This document shows positions 25,366-36,100 of a stretch of 64,000 bases of DNA, piece by piece. The notes under the pieces were generated by a model. It searched no databases. It saw nothing but the letters and a program-made list of their open reading frames with translations, and had not been told where the DNA came from. The stretch covers positions 1-64,000 of the forward strand of contig NZ_FNIG01000004.1 of the NCBI RefSeq assembly GCF_900103915.1. The letters are read 5' to 3'. The position numbers and the translations under genes are program-made. Within the stretch, counting starts at the first letter, position 1; every line of letters begins with the position of its first letter. Origin of the DNA: Tenuibacillus multivorans (lineage in GTDB: Bacteria > Bacillota > Bacilli > Bacillales > Alkalibacillaceae).

Positions 25366-25875
25366 TTATTGATCAATCATTTTTCTAATGATGCGAATTT
25401 GCCCTCTATGATTAATTTCATCTTCAAATACATGAAACCATATAAAGTAGTTGTTAGATGGTTGATTATCCCATAATCGTTCTTCATATAGCCAAGAGTC
25501 ATCTTTTTGGCTTAGTTCTCTTAGAGTTCGCTCTCTTACTGTGTTTAATTTTTTTATGTAAAAATCAAGTGGATACTCGCGGATTACTTTTCTGCCTAAA
25601 TCTCCAAGGTCATAAGCAGCACCCCAATCGGAAATCTCTTTTTCACTGGGTTGTCGTCCTTCAAATATCTCGATTTGAAATCCGAATTCTACAGCTGCAA
25701 TATGGTACAAAAGGGCTCCGATTGAATTAGCTTGTCCATGAGGTAAATAATCTAATTGCTCGATTGATAAGTTTTCAACAGCTTCTAATGTTGTTACTCT
25801 TACATAATTCATCATTGATACTAAATGTCCAATTTGATATGCATATGGATCAAGTTTTTCAATATTATAACTCAC
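25366..25875 (-). CDS. DinB-family protein
   Basis: 169 residues. LLYHIAAVEFGFQIEIFEG carries the first metal-ligand His, and FHVFEDEINHRGQIRIIRKM the C-terminal His pair. The N-terminal half (IGHLVSMMNYVRVTTLEAVE) is a long helix of the four-helix bundle. GGAGG lies 8 bp before the GTG at 25875, which is preferred to the ATG at 25890 that overlaps this site. Likely a metal-dependent enzyme of unknown reaction. Single gene. Confidence 0.85.
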   Translation of the reverse strand: MSYNIEKLDPYAYQIGHLVSMMNYVRVTTLEAVENLSIEQLDYLPHGQANSIGALLYHIAAVEFGFQIEIFEGRQPSEKEISDWGAAYDLGDLGRKVIREYPLDFYIKKLNTVRERTLRELSQKDDSWLYEERLWDNQPSNNYFIWFHVFEDEINHRGQIRIIRKMIDQ

Positions 25876-25964
25876 ATTAACAACCTCCATCTTTATTATG
25901 GAACAAACGTTCTATAATTACAATGAGTTTTTTGCTAAAATAAGAGCAAAAGGAGGGGATGATG

Positions 25965-27002
25965 TTGCAAAAACGTATTCGTGATTATGGTATAACGATT
26001 GGAACTCAGCGGGTTGGACCATTAAATAAAATAACCGATGTTGAGGGGGTGACAGTAGGGCATTCAACTATTCATGAAGGGAATGTACATACAGGTGTAA
26101 CTGCGATTTTGCCACATCAAGGTAATCTTTTTCAAGAAAAGGTGATGGGTGCAACATATGTGATCAATGGTTTTGGTAAAACTGTTGGAACAGTACAAAT
26201 CGATGAGCTTGGAACAATTGAGACGCCCATATTGCTAACCAATACGTTAAATATCGGAACGTGTTCAGAAGCTATTATTGAATGGACATTAGCAGAAAAT
26301 CCTGATATCGGCAAAACGTTGGGAACGGTAAATCCTGTCGTCGGTGAGTGTAATGACTATGTGCTTAACGATATTCGATCCATAGCGGTTACGAAAGCAC
26401 ATGCCTATGAAGCCATGAATCATACTTCGAAAGATTTTGAAGAAGGAGCCAATGGTGCAGGAACAGGTATGAAGTGTTTTGGATTAAAAGGTGGTATTGG
26501 GTCGTCATCTCGGATAATAGATTTTAACTATGGAAGATATACATTTGGCGTGCTTGTGTTATCAAATTTCGGGATGCTACCTGAATTTCGTTTGAACGGT
26601 GAAAGTAAAGGGAAAGACATTCAATTAAAATTAAAGGATGTACAACAGGAGCCTGATCGAGGTTCTATTATGGTGATCGTTGCAACAGATCTTCCCGTAA
26701 CGGAGCGGCAGTTAAATCGAATCATTAAACGTACAAGTGTAGGTATTAGTCGTACGGGTTCTTTTTTAGGAAATGGGAGTGGAGATATTGTGATTGGTTT
26801 TTCCACAGCAAATAAGATCATGCATCAAAAGCCAAACAAGCTGCCTTCTATACAAGCTATTCATGAGGATGATATTGACAAAGCATTTTTAGCCGTAGCC
26901 GATGCAACGGAAGAAGCGATTCTTAATTCCATGGTTACCGCTCAAACAACGGTAGGGCGAGGTGGTCATAAGCTTTATTCATTGAGTGAGTTTTTATCAT
27001 AA
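25965..27002 (+). CDS. P1-family peptidase (DmpA/BapA-like beta-aminopeptidase fold)
   Basis: 345 residues. TDVEGVTVGHSTI, HTGVTAILPH, GANGAGTGMKCFGLKGGIGS and SGDIVIGFST are family landmarks; the precursor is processed autocatalytically before the nucleophilic Ser in the GGIGSSSR segment. Relatives hydrolyse beta-amino or D-amino peptides. TTG 25965 is chosen because AGGAGGGG (25951-25958) is correctly spaced for it, while the two ATGs at 25959 and 25962 are too close. It is followed by a 21-bp repeat array. Confidence 0.87.
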   Translation: MQKRIRDYGITIGTQRVGPLNKITDVEGVTVGHSTIHEGNVHTGVTAILPHQGNLFQEKVMGATYVINGFGKTVGTVQIDELGTIETPILLTNTLNIGTCSEAIIEWTLAENPDIGKTLGTVNPVVGECNDYVLNDIRSIAVTKAHAYEAMNHTSKDFEEGANGAGTGMKCFGLKGGIGSSSRIIDFNYGRYTFGVLVLSNFGMLPEFRLNGESKGKDIQLKLKDVQQEPDRGSIMVIVATDLPVTERQLNRIIKRTSVGISRTGSFLGNGSGDIVIGFSTANKIMHQKPNKLPSIQAIHEDDIDKAFLAVADATEEAILNSMVTAQTTVGRGGHKLYSLSEFLS

Positions 27003-27012
27003 AGATGTGAAT

Positions 27013-27138
27013 ACACCGATAGAATCGGAAAATACACCGATAGAATTGAAAGTTACACCGATAGAATCGGAAAATACACCGATAGAATCCCTAAAAACAC
27101 CTATAGAAGTAAAACAAACACCGATAGAATCAATCATT
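27013..27138 (+). repeat. Array of six 21-bp direct repeats, family A
   Basis: Six units begin at 27013, 27034, 27055, 27076, 27097 and 27118. The first 14 bases are nearly constant (ACACCGATAGAATC); the last seven vary, though units 1 and 3 are identical. It starts 10 bp after the peptidase stop and ends 11 bp before a terminator hairpin, so it would be transcribed as the 3' end of the peptidase message. The AGAATCGGAAA core resembles AGAATCGAAAG in the array at 5412. Confidence 0.92.
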
Positions 27139-27149
27139 AGTTTAAATAA

Positions 27150-27181
27150 CACCCCCTCTCACTAAGATACGAGAGGGGGTG
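27150..27181. terminator. Bidirectional terminator between P1 peptidase and giant protease
   Basis: CACCCCCTCTC (27150-27160) and GAGAGGGGGTG (27171-27181) form a perfect GC-rich 11-bp stem with a 10-base loop. The T tract is weak in both directions. Confidence 0.7.
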
Positions 27182-27194
27182 AAGTATAAAAATT

Positions 27195-30100
27195 CTATTT
27201 ATTTGGTTTACCGGTCACAATGAGTTGCATTTGTTCACTGGGGTCGGATGTTCCAGCGAGGTTTTCAGCTTCTAGGTGTAGGAAGTGGTTTCCGTTGTCG
27301 ATTTCGAGCTCAACGGAAAATTCTCCGTTAGCATTGGTTTGCGTCGTGCCGATTTGTGTTTCTTCATTTCCTTTTGTCTCGTAAATGTGAACGGTTGTAT
27401 GTGGATCCGCTTGGCCTGTTAGTGTAACCAAGTTTTCTTTAGTCTTTTTCTGAGTTTCATCCCATTCTGGAATGCTAGGTGGTTCTTGTTGAGCGTTCAT
27501 AGCGTATTCAATGGCTTGCGTAAACAATGTTTTTCCTTCTTCAGTCCATCCATAGTTCGGGCTGATGATGTTGTTGACGGCAAATGATGATAAAAGTAAA
27601 TGAATGGATGTTGCGCTGCGATATTCGTATGAAACAGCTGTTCCTTTATTTTCTTCATCAACAGAGAGTTCACTTAACGTTGGACCTGGATAACCCTTGA
27701 ATGTAGCATAAGGGCTCTTCTCGCTATGAACAACAAAGCTTTCTGGTAACCCTGCAAAAATAGGGTGACTAGAATTATTCGTATGCATGACCACTTCGCC
27801 TTCATTGTAGCCTTGTTGGTCAAGCTCAGGGTATCCAAGTGTTTCATTCAATGTAGGAATTGAACCATCGTCAACACCCCAAGTGCCTAAGAAAACTAAG
27901 CTAATGCCATGTTCATCAGTTGCTTGAATTAGGGCTTCTAAATCTTCTTTCGTACCGTCATTTGCGTTGATAATGACTAGTTCATAATTCGTCACATCGT
28001 TGACAACATCCCAGTCACGGCCTTCCGCATAAATCTGATTCTCGTTTAGTAACGTTTCGATTTGTTGTTCCTGATCACCTACGACGGCGACTTTAATACC
28101 ATTTAGCTCAAGGTTAACGCTGACTGGTTCATCGCCTAAGGTTACGTTTTCACTTCCTTGAATATATCCATCAGCTTTTACTTGTACAACATAGTTATCA
28201 GGTAACAACTGACCGAATTGGAATTGACCGTTTTCATCAGTCTGAATAGTTTCAATCGGTTCTACTTCATTTTCATAAATGAGTGAAACATCAGCATCCT
28301 GTATAGCGTCACCTGTCTCTGCATCCATTACTTGTCCATTGATTGATGATCCTTCGATGGCTTCTAAAGCAAAGTTCAATTCTGCTGAATCACCTTGTTC
28401 CTGGACAGTCACTGTGTCAACAGCTTCGTGATAACCTCTAGCTGAAACGTGGACTTCATAAGTGCCAGTACCAATTCCTATGCGATATTCACCCTGTGCA
28501 TCTGTTCTTGTTTCCATGTTTAATGCTGGGATTGATACTTGTGCATTGGCGACTGGTTCACCGTCTTCGTTCGTAACGGATCCTCGGATCTCACCTAAAC
28601 TAGCGTGCATCGCCCAATTAATCGCATTATTGTAAAAGACTTTGGCATCTTCTGTCCAATTTTCATCTGGATCCGAGTAGCTACCAACTTGGAATCCTGA
28701 TAATAGTAAATGAACGCTGTTGGCAGTTCGGAAATCATAACCGATCCCTTCTCCAAGAACGCCTTCATCATCGTGTGATATGGAACCAATAGTTGTTCCG
28801 CTATATCCTGAATAGACAGCGTACTGCTGATTATTATCACCGTCATCGATTATACGGAATTCCTCGCTGTCAATTCCGGCAAATAGTGGGTGATTGGTTA
28901 GCGTTTTAATGTTAATATGACTCGGAACAAAGCTATATTCGACGTCTGCTGGATCATTGAAAACATCACTTAAATCACCGATTGTTCCACCGCCGTATTG
29001 CGATGCAAAAATGATACTCACCTGATTTTCATCTGCTGCATGAACAAAAGAAGTAAAGATTTCATCGGTCGTTGAGTACGAAGAATTATTGTAAATGACT
29101 AAGGCGTAATCGCCAATTTGATCAATAAATCCTTCTAGTTCTGTATAGTCAATATAATCAACCGCATAGCCATATTCACTCATAATGCTTTCGAATCGAT
29201 CCTGATTATAGGATTGTGTAATGACCGCGATTTTTTCAGATGTTTGCATTAAGAATGAAACATCAGTGACCTCATTTTGATTCACCTGAACATCCGATTG
29301 TGTTTGGGTTGTATACCCAGGTGCCATCGCCCGAAGGTTATACACGCCCGCTGGTGCTGTTAATTCATACTGTCCATTAGCATCCGTTTCAACCGTTAGC
29401 GGTGTACCCATTACTTGAATGGTCGCACCGGCAATCGGTTTCTCAGTTTGACCATCCATCACTGATCCCGTAATCGTACCAATTTCATTTGATTGCAGTG
29501 TAAAGGTTTCGTTATAAACCTCACCATTTTCTACGGTTAGTGCGAATTCTTGAGTCTGATGTCCAAAGGCTTCTATTTGTAACGTATAAGTTCCTTCTTG
29601 TAGACCTAAATAGAATTCACCAGCGTTATTCGTTTCAACCGTTTTACCCGTCTCTAATACGGTAACGTTTCCTTGAATAACACTCTCAAGGTCGTTGTTT
29701 AAAGTACCGTGAACATCAGCGGCTAGTGCCTCGCGATTGTCTAAGGCCCAAAGAATCGAATTGTTGATTAAACGTTCGCGAATCGGGTCAAAGTATTCAG
29801 GGACATCAGGGTTAAAGTAGTACCCAAATGTTGTATTCGCTAATAAAACTTCAACCGACTCAGTTGTCCTTCCTTTATAAGCGACCATGTCGCCGATATA
29901 TCCGTCTTCAGGATGCTCCAGTGTTGTAACAGTCTGACCATCATATTCATCAAAAGCATAATAGTAGTTCGAACGGTTTTCTAACGGATAAGATTCATCT
30001 AAGTTTACACCTTCAGTAATTGGGTGGCTTTCTGTCGCCTGAATCATGACGTTGTCTTGGCGGTCTTCAAGTTCAACGTAAGGGTTATTCTCAAACTGAT

Positions 30101-33100
30101 GCAAGAATCGAATACCGCCACGACCGTTAACATGACCTGTCCAAATAACGGAAAGTTTTTGTTCATCGATGGTGTTTATAAATGCATTAAATTCTTCTTC
30201 CGTCGGTTCCTGATCACGATCGTAATCAGAGTTAGCGATCACGATGTCTAATTCACTCAACCGGTCTAAATCGGTGTAGAACAGTTCAGTTGTATGGTAG
30301 CCTCGACCTTCTAGATAGTTGGCTAACGTAGCATCATTAGAATTATTGTCGACTATGATACCGACTGTTGGTGATGGTTTCATTTGAACTGGTAATTCAA
30401 GGCTTTGTCCTGCACTTAACTCGATGAAAGCTTCTTTCATGACATAACCATCTTTTGCGAAGGTTAACGTATATTCACCGGGCTCTAAACGGTCAATCGA
30501 AAAAGCACCTTGTGTATTGGTTGTCGTACTTCTAGGCTGACCATTAACTTGAATATCAACTTCAGAGATCGCTTGCCCATCTCGTTCGTTCTCAACGACC
30601 CCTTGAATAGAAGCGGCTTCTTCACCAACCTCCATTTGGATATCAAGTGGCTCACCATTTTTAACGGCTGAAACAGGCAAGGTCATCGTTTCATAGCCAA
30701 ATGATTGAACTTCAATTTCATAATCGCCTTCTAAAAGCGCAATGGAGAATTGTCCATTCTCATCAGTTTCGGCGTTAAAGTTTTCATTAACGACTTGTAC
30801 TGTTGCATCAATCGGTTGACCTTCTTGATCTGTTATCGTTCCCGAAATGGTTGGGAAGTCAGCGTGTGCTGCCCAAACAATCGTATCGATGAGTAATTGT
30901 CTTCCTTCTTCTGTGTAATGGTCTTTATGATGTCTGAAATTAAAACTGTATCCGCCTAGTAGCATTTCTAAGCTGTTTTCTGTACGAGGTTTATAGACTA
31001 AACCATTACCATAGGCATCTGACACATCTTTGTGTTTCATATCAGCTAATGAGTAACCGCTGTAGCCATCAAAATAGCCAATTTGACTATTGGATGGTAA
31101 GAGAATCTCGATGAAATCTCCTTCACTATAATCTCCAAAAATACGGTGATCTTCAGTCACAACGTAGCCAGCGCTTGATCCATGATCTGCTGTATAACGG
31201 TTTTCTGGATCGCCGCGATATTCGATTAATTCATTAATTGGAGATGATGAATAAAGCGTTTCACCAAATACTAAACTCGTTTCTGATTCATCTGCTGCTG
31301 CAAAGATTTCATCTAATTGACCGTTTAAGCTGTACCCTAAACCGTTTATAAATAGGACATCAAATTCACCTAAACGTTCGATAACCTCGGATGAAGACAG
31401 TTCTTCAACCTCGACCCCTATATCTTCAAATACACTCGCAAAACTACTGTCACTTGAATAATAGTCACTTAGAACAGCTATATTTGGTGTTGATGTGAGT
31501 GCGATATCCCGTTCAATTGGAGAGGCAGTTATTTCAAAATTGATCGTTTCTAAAATATAGCCTTCTTTCGTGACTTCTAATTGGTATTGACCGTCGTTTA
31601 AATCCTGTAATTCGTAACGGCCATTTACATCCGTTGTTAATTCTGAAATCACGTCATCATTTTGTTTTAGTTTTACTGTGGCACTGCCTAGTGGCTGTTC
31701 TGTTAACGTGTCACGTATAATACCGGCTATTGACCCACCTTCAGAAGATTGAAGTGTTAGATCTAACTCGACAGGTGTCCCGTTTTCAACTTCAATTTCG
31801 AGTGTTTCGGTTTCATAGCCTGCTGCTCGTACTTTTAGCGTATATGTGCCTTCATCATGGAAAAATTCCATCTCACCTTGGTATTCAAAGGTATAACCGG
31901 TTTCAACAACTTCAACCGATGCATCTAATGTCTCGCCACTTTCATTCGATACGGACCCTGTAACTTTTCCAAAATTTGTCGTTAGTAAATAATCAATGCT
32001 GTTTAAGAAAATATTTTGCGAATCCTGCAGCCATCCTTGGAAAGGTGACGTCCAAGGGGAAGCAGAGTGTGCAGACAGTAATAAATGGGCACTATTTTCG
32101 CTAACTGGCTTATAGGCGACACCTGTACCGACAAACCCTAAATCCGTTGAGCCTATACTTGCAAGGTCCCGACCCGAATATTGGTTGAACCAGGCAAAGT
32201 CACTATTACCACCCATAAGTGTTAGGTAATCCCCGACTTCGTATCCGTCAAATATTGGATGGTTCTCATCGACGCGTAAGTTTATCGTACCAGCTGAATA
32301 GGCATGTTCTAACTCCTCAGGGTCTTGGAAATAATCAGTTAAATGATGAATCGACCCATAACTACTACCCCATGTATCAGCAAAAACCAAGCTAACATCT
32401 GCGGCATTTGCTGCATTCACGAGTTCATTAAACGTCTCTTCATCAGGTTTCCATCCATCAGTTGTATATGCGCCGTTTAAATAGACGATTTCATAGCGTC
32501 CGATGTCATCAATAATATCCCAATCGCGTTCTTCCGCGGAGTAACCATTTAGGTTTAGTAATTCCGTTATTTCAGACTCATAATCGTTCAATACAGCAAT
32601 ACCTATAGGCTGTAAGTTAAATTCAAACTGATTATCTGTTCCTTTCTCGATGGTGATTGATTCAGTTAGTGATTGATAGCCGTTAAGCTGTAGTGTAAGG
32701 TCATAAGTTCCTTCATAAACACTTGATTCCTGTAATTGACCATTGGCATTCGTTGTACCGCTTATTGGCGTATTTTCTAAATTAATTTCTACGCCTTCAA
32801 TTGGCTCACTTGATCGATTGTCATAGACAGTAAGCGCCAAGGAGCCTGTTTCAGCCTCTGGCAATGTGAAATTTTGTGAAATGTCATAGCCTGATACAAA
32901 CGAAACATCTGACATTGCTTGTTGATGTCCATAAAGCGAGACTTTAATTTGATAGTCACCTGGTGCATGGTGCAGTGTAAAGGTTCCGTCTTCCTGTGCT
33001 TCTACAAATTCACCTGTTTCGGTAACAGTTACTGTCGCTTCTAGTGGGTTGCCTGATTTATCTACAATAGTACCGGAAATGGACCCAGGTGAGACGAAGC

Positions 33101-36100
33101 TTTCAACGCCTGATAAATGCGGAACAAGCACAGTTCCAGGTAATATTAGTGGCGTAGAACTGCTGTAATCTGGTAGTGTTTCCTCATTCAAAATTTCACC
33201 TGTATAAACGTCAATGGTAAAGAATAATCCATTGGTATTTGATATGAATAGTAAACCATTACTTGAAATGGATCCGTTATTTAAGGTTGTACCAACAGCA
33301 TCTTGACTCCATACCTCTTCACCCGAATTCATATCAATAGCTTTTATAACAGGTTGAGTGGATGAACTTACAATGACTAAATCACCAAAGACGATTGGTG
33401 AGGCAGCTTGTGCATCACTTAACTCATTGTTTTTCCATAGAAGCTCTCCGGTTGCACCGTCTATGGCGTGTAAGGAGCCTGCGCCATTATCCATATTAGT
33501 CGATAAGGCATATACAACCCCCGATTGATAGACAGGGGGCGATGCGAATCCTTCGTTCTCCTCTGGTTGATAGCTCCATATCTCGGAACCATCATCTGGG
33601 TTAATAGCCCTTAACGTTTTATTATCGTAAGTGCCAACATAAAGGTAACCATCACCTAATGCTGGTCCGAAAAACGATGAAGAGCCCAAGCTAATCGACC
33701 AATTAACGGTTCCGTCTTCAGCATTTAATGCAAATAATGAAGCATTATCTGCTAAGCTAGATGCAATAAAAACTTGTCCATTATGAACAATTGGTGATTC
33801 ATATATAGCTGGCTGCCCAATATTTTGACTCCAAATCGTTCGCCCTGAATCTAAATCAAGTGCATAGATATGTTGATCCGACCCTCCTGATACATAAACA
33901 GTACCGTTTTCAATCGTTGGATTGGAACGATTCGTATCACCAAATCGAAGACTCCAAATTTCTTCACCTGTTTGTAAGTTGAGGGCAACGATCCAGCCTC
34001 TATCTGTCGTTAAAATGACTTTATTGTCTGTCGTTGCCGGTGTTGAAAATAAAATTTGTCCTTTCGAATCTGTTAAATAAGACCATTGGTGATCTAACTG
34101 TTCGACGTCAATACTATTGGGTGAAATGGCATTACGCTGATAGTTTTGGTTGTTCGTATTCCAATCCTGATCAAGTTGTTCAGGATTCTCTTCAACTTGA
34201 AGATTTAAGGTTAAATCACTATTAACGTCAATCGTTTGTGTGATACCATGAATCCCTTCACCAGTTACTTGTAGCTCGTAACTTCCAACAGGTAATTGGC
34301 TAATTTCAAATTGACCATTCATATCAGTTCGTACGGTTTGAAGTGGGGTATCTTTCACTCGAATAAAGGCATATGGAACCCCCTCTCCTGATTCAGCGAA
34401 AGTGACTTGACCCGTAACGTTATAACTTTCAGCAGGGTCCAATTGCCAGCTTACTTCGGTCGTTTGATCCTTTTGAATCGTAATGGTCGTTTCAAAGCTT
34501 TCATAGCCAAAGGATTGTATGATGGCATCATGTGTGCCTTCACGAATCGCATAAGAGAACTGCCCTGTTTCATCCACGCTAATCGTTAAATCTTGTTCTG
34601 GTAATATGATGTCGCCAGAAATTGGTTCACCATGTTCATTGGTTAAACTCCCTTGTAATTCACCTGCATAAGCTGCTTCTGTTACAGCTTGATAGATATT
34701 AACGATGCCTGAGCCATATAATGTATTAGGCAGTTCACCCATGTGATCTTCTACTCGAGCTGTGTTTTCAAGTAAATCTGCTACTTGATCAATAGATAAG
34801 TCTGGATTAGCACTTAAAAGTAAGGCAATTGCCCCTGCGACGTGCGGTGTAGCCATGGAGGTCCCACTAATTGTATGGTACGGGCCTTCACTTAGTTGAG
34901 TTGGCCAGGCCGAATAGATTTCATGACCTGGTGCTGATATATCTGGTTTAATATGACTGACCATTTCACCGTTTTCATTTTCCCAATAAACGGGTCCACG
35001 GCTTGAGAAGGATGCAATTTGGTCAAAACGATCAGTAGCACCTATAGCAAATGATTCTATGAAACTACCCGGAGACCCGATTGTTTGACTACCAGGGCCG
35101 TCATTTCCAGCCGCAAATAATGGAAAGATGCCAGCGGAAACCCAGGCCTGTACATCTTCATAGAATTCTAGATTGTAGGTGTTTGAATTCCCCCAAGAGT
35201 TATTGACGACATGTGGTGCCTTGGAGGGATCACCACCAGGTGCGATAAACCATTGAAACGCTTCATGGATGGCTGACGTCGTCGTTGAACCGCCATCATT
35301 AAAAATCTTAGCAGCAATCCATTCGGCTCCAGGTGCAACACCAATCGGTTCACCTTCACCTCCACCGACGGATGTTCCGGCAACATGTGTCCCATGTCCA
35401 TTTCCATCCGTAGGTGTCTCATAGCCTTCACCTGAAAGATCAATCCAGGAGTACTCATGACTGCCATCGCGTCCACGGTAATTATGTTTTAAAGCTTCAT
35501 GGGTGGCATCGACCCCAGTATCCATAATACCGACAACGATCCCTTCGCCATTAACACCATATTCACCCCAAACCTGTGGAGCATTGATTTTCTCAAGCCC
35601 CCATTCCGGTAATTGCGGGGCGCTTTCAACGGTGACTTCCGGGACTTTTATAATTTCATCCAATTGAACGCGTTTGACATCGTCACGTGCCTCAATAGCT
35701 TCAAGGGCATTTTGGTTAATAGAAGCTACTATACTATTATTAATCCATAGCTCTTTTTTAATTTGTGCATGCCCTTGTTCCTCAAGTGAAGTTAGAGCTT
35801 GTTTAATGCCTTGTTGTGAGGCATTTGCCTTTGCTTGTAATCTATCCATAACAAGCTTTGAGCGTTCAGCTTTCGATTTACCTTTCGCTTCTTGATAAAG
35901 AGCATTAAAGTTTTCTTCGTCCTCTAAATGAATAATGACATCGACTTGTTCATTTTCTTGTAGTTGCTGGGAAATGTTTTTGTCAATCTTAGGTGGGGCA
36001 TTTGTTTGTCTTGGCGTGGTAGGCTCGGTTAATTGGGGCTCATAACCAAGTCCTGATAGTAAAGAGAATAACTCTTCAGTAGGTTCTGAATCTGGTTGTG

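Noticed and set aside
27195-27260. LPXTG cell-wall sorting signal at the end of the giant protease
   Set aside because: The C-terminus ends in an Ig-like domain and LIVTGKPNK, with no hydrophobic segment.
35168-35476. 102-codon ORF inside the S8 domain of the giant protease
   Set aside because: Same-strand shifted frame over a clear catalytic domain; no start signal.
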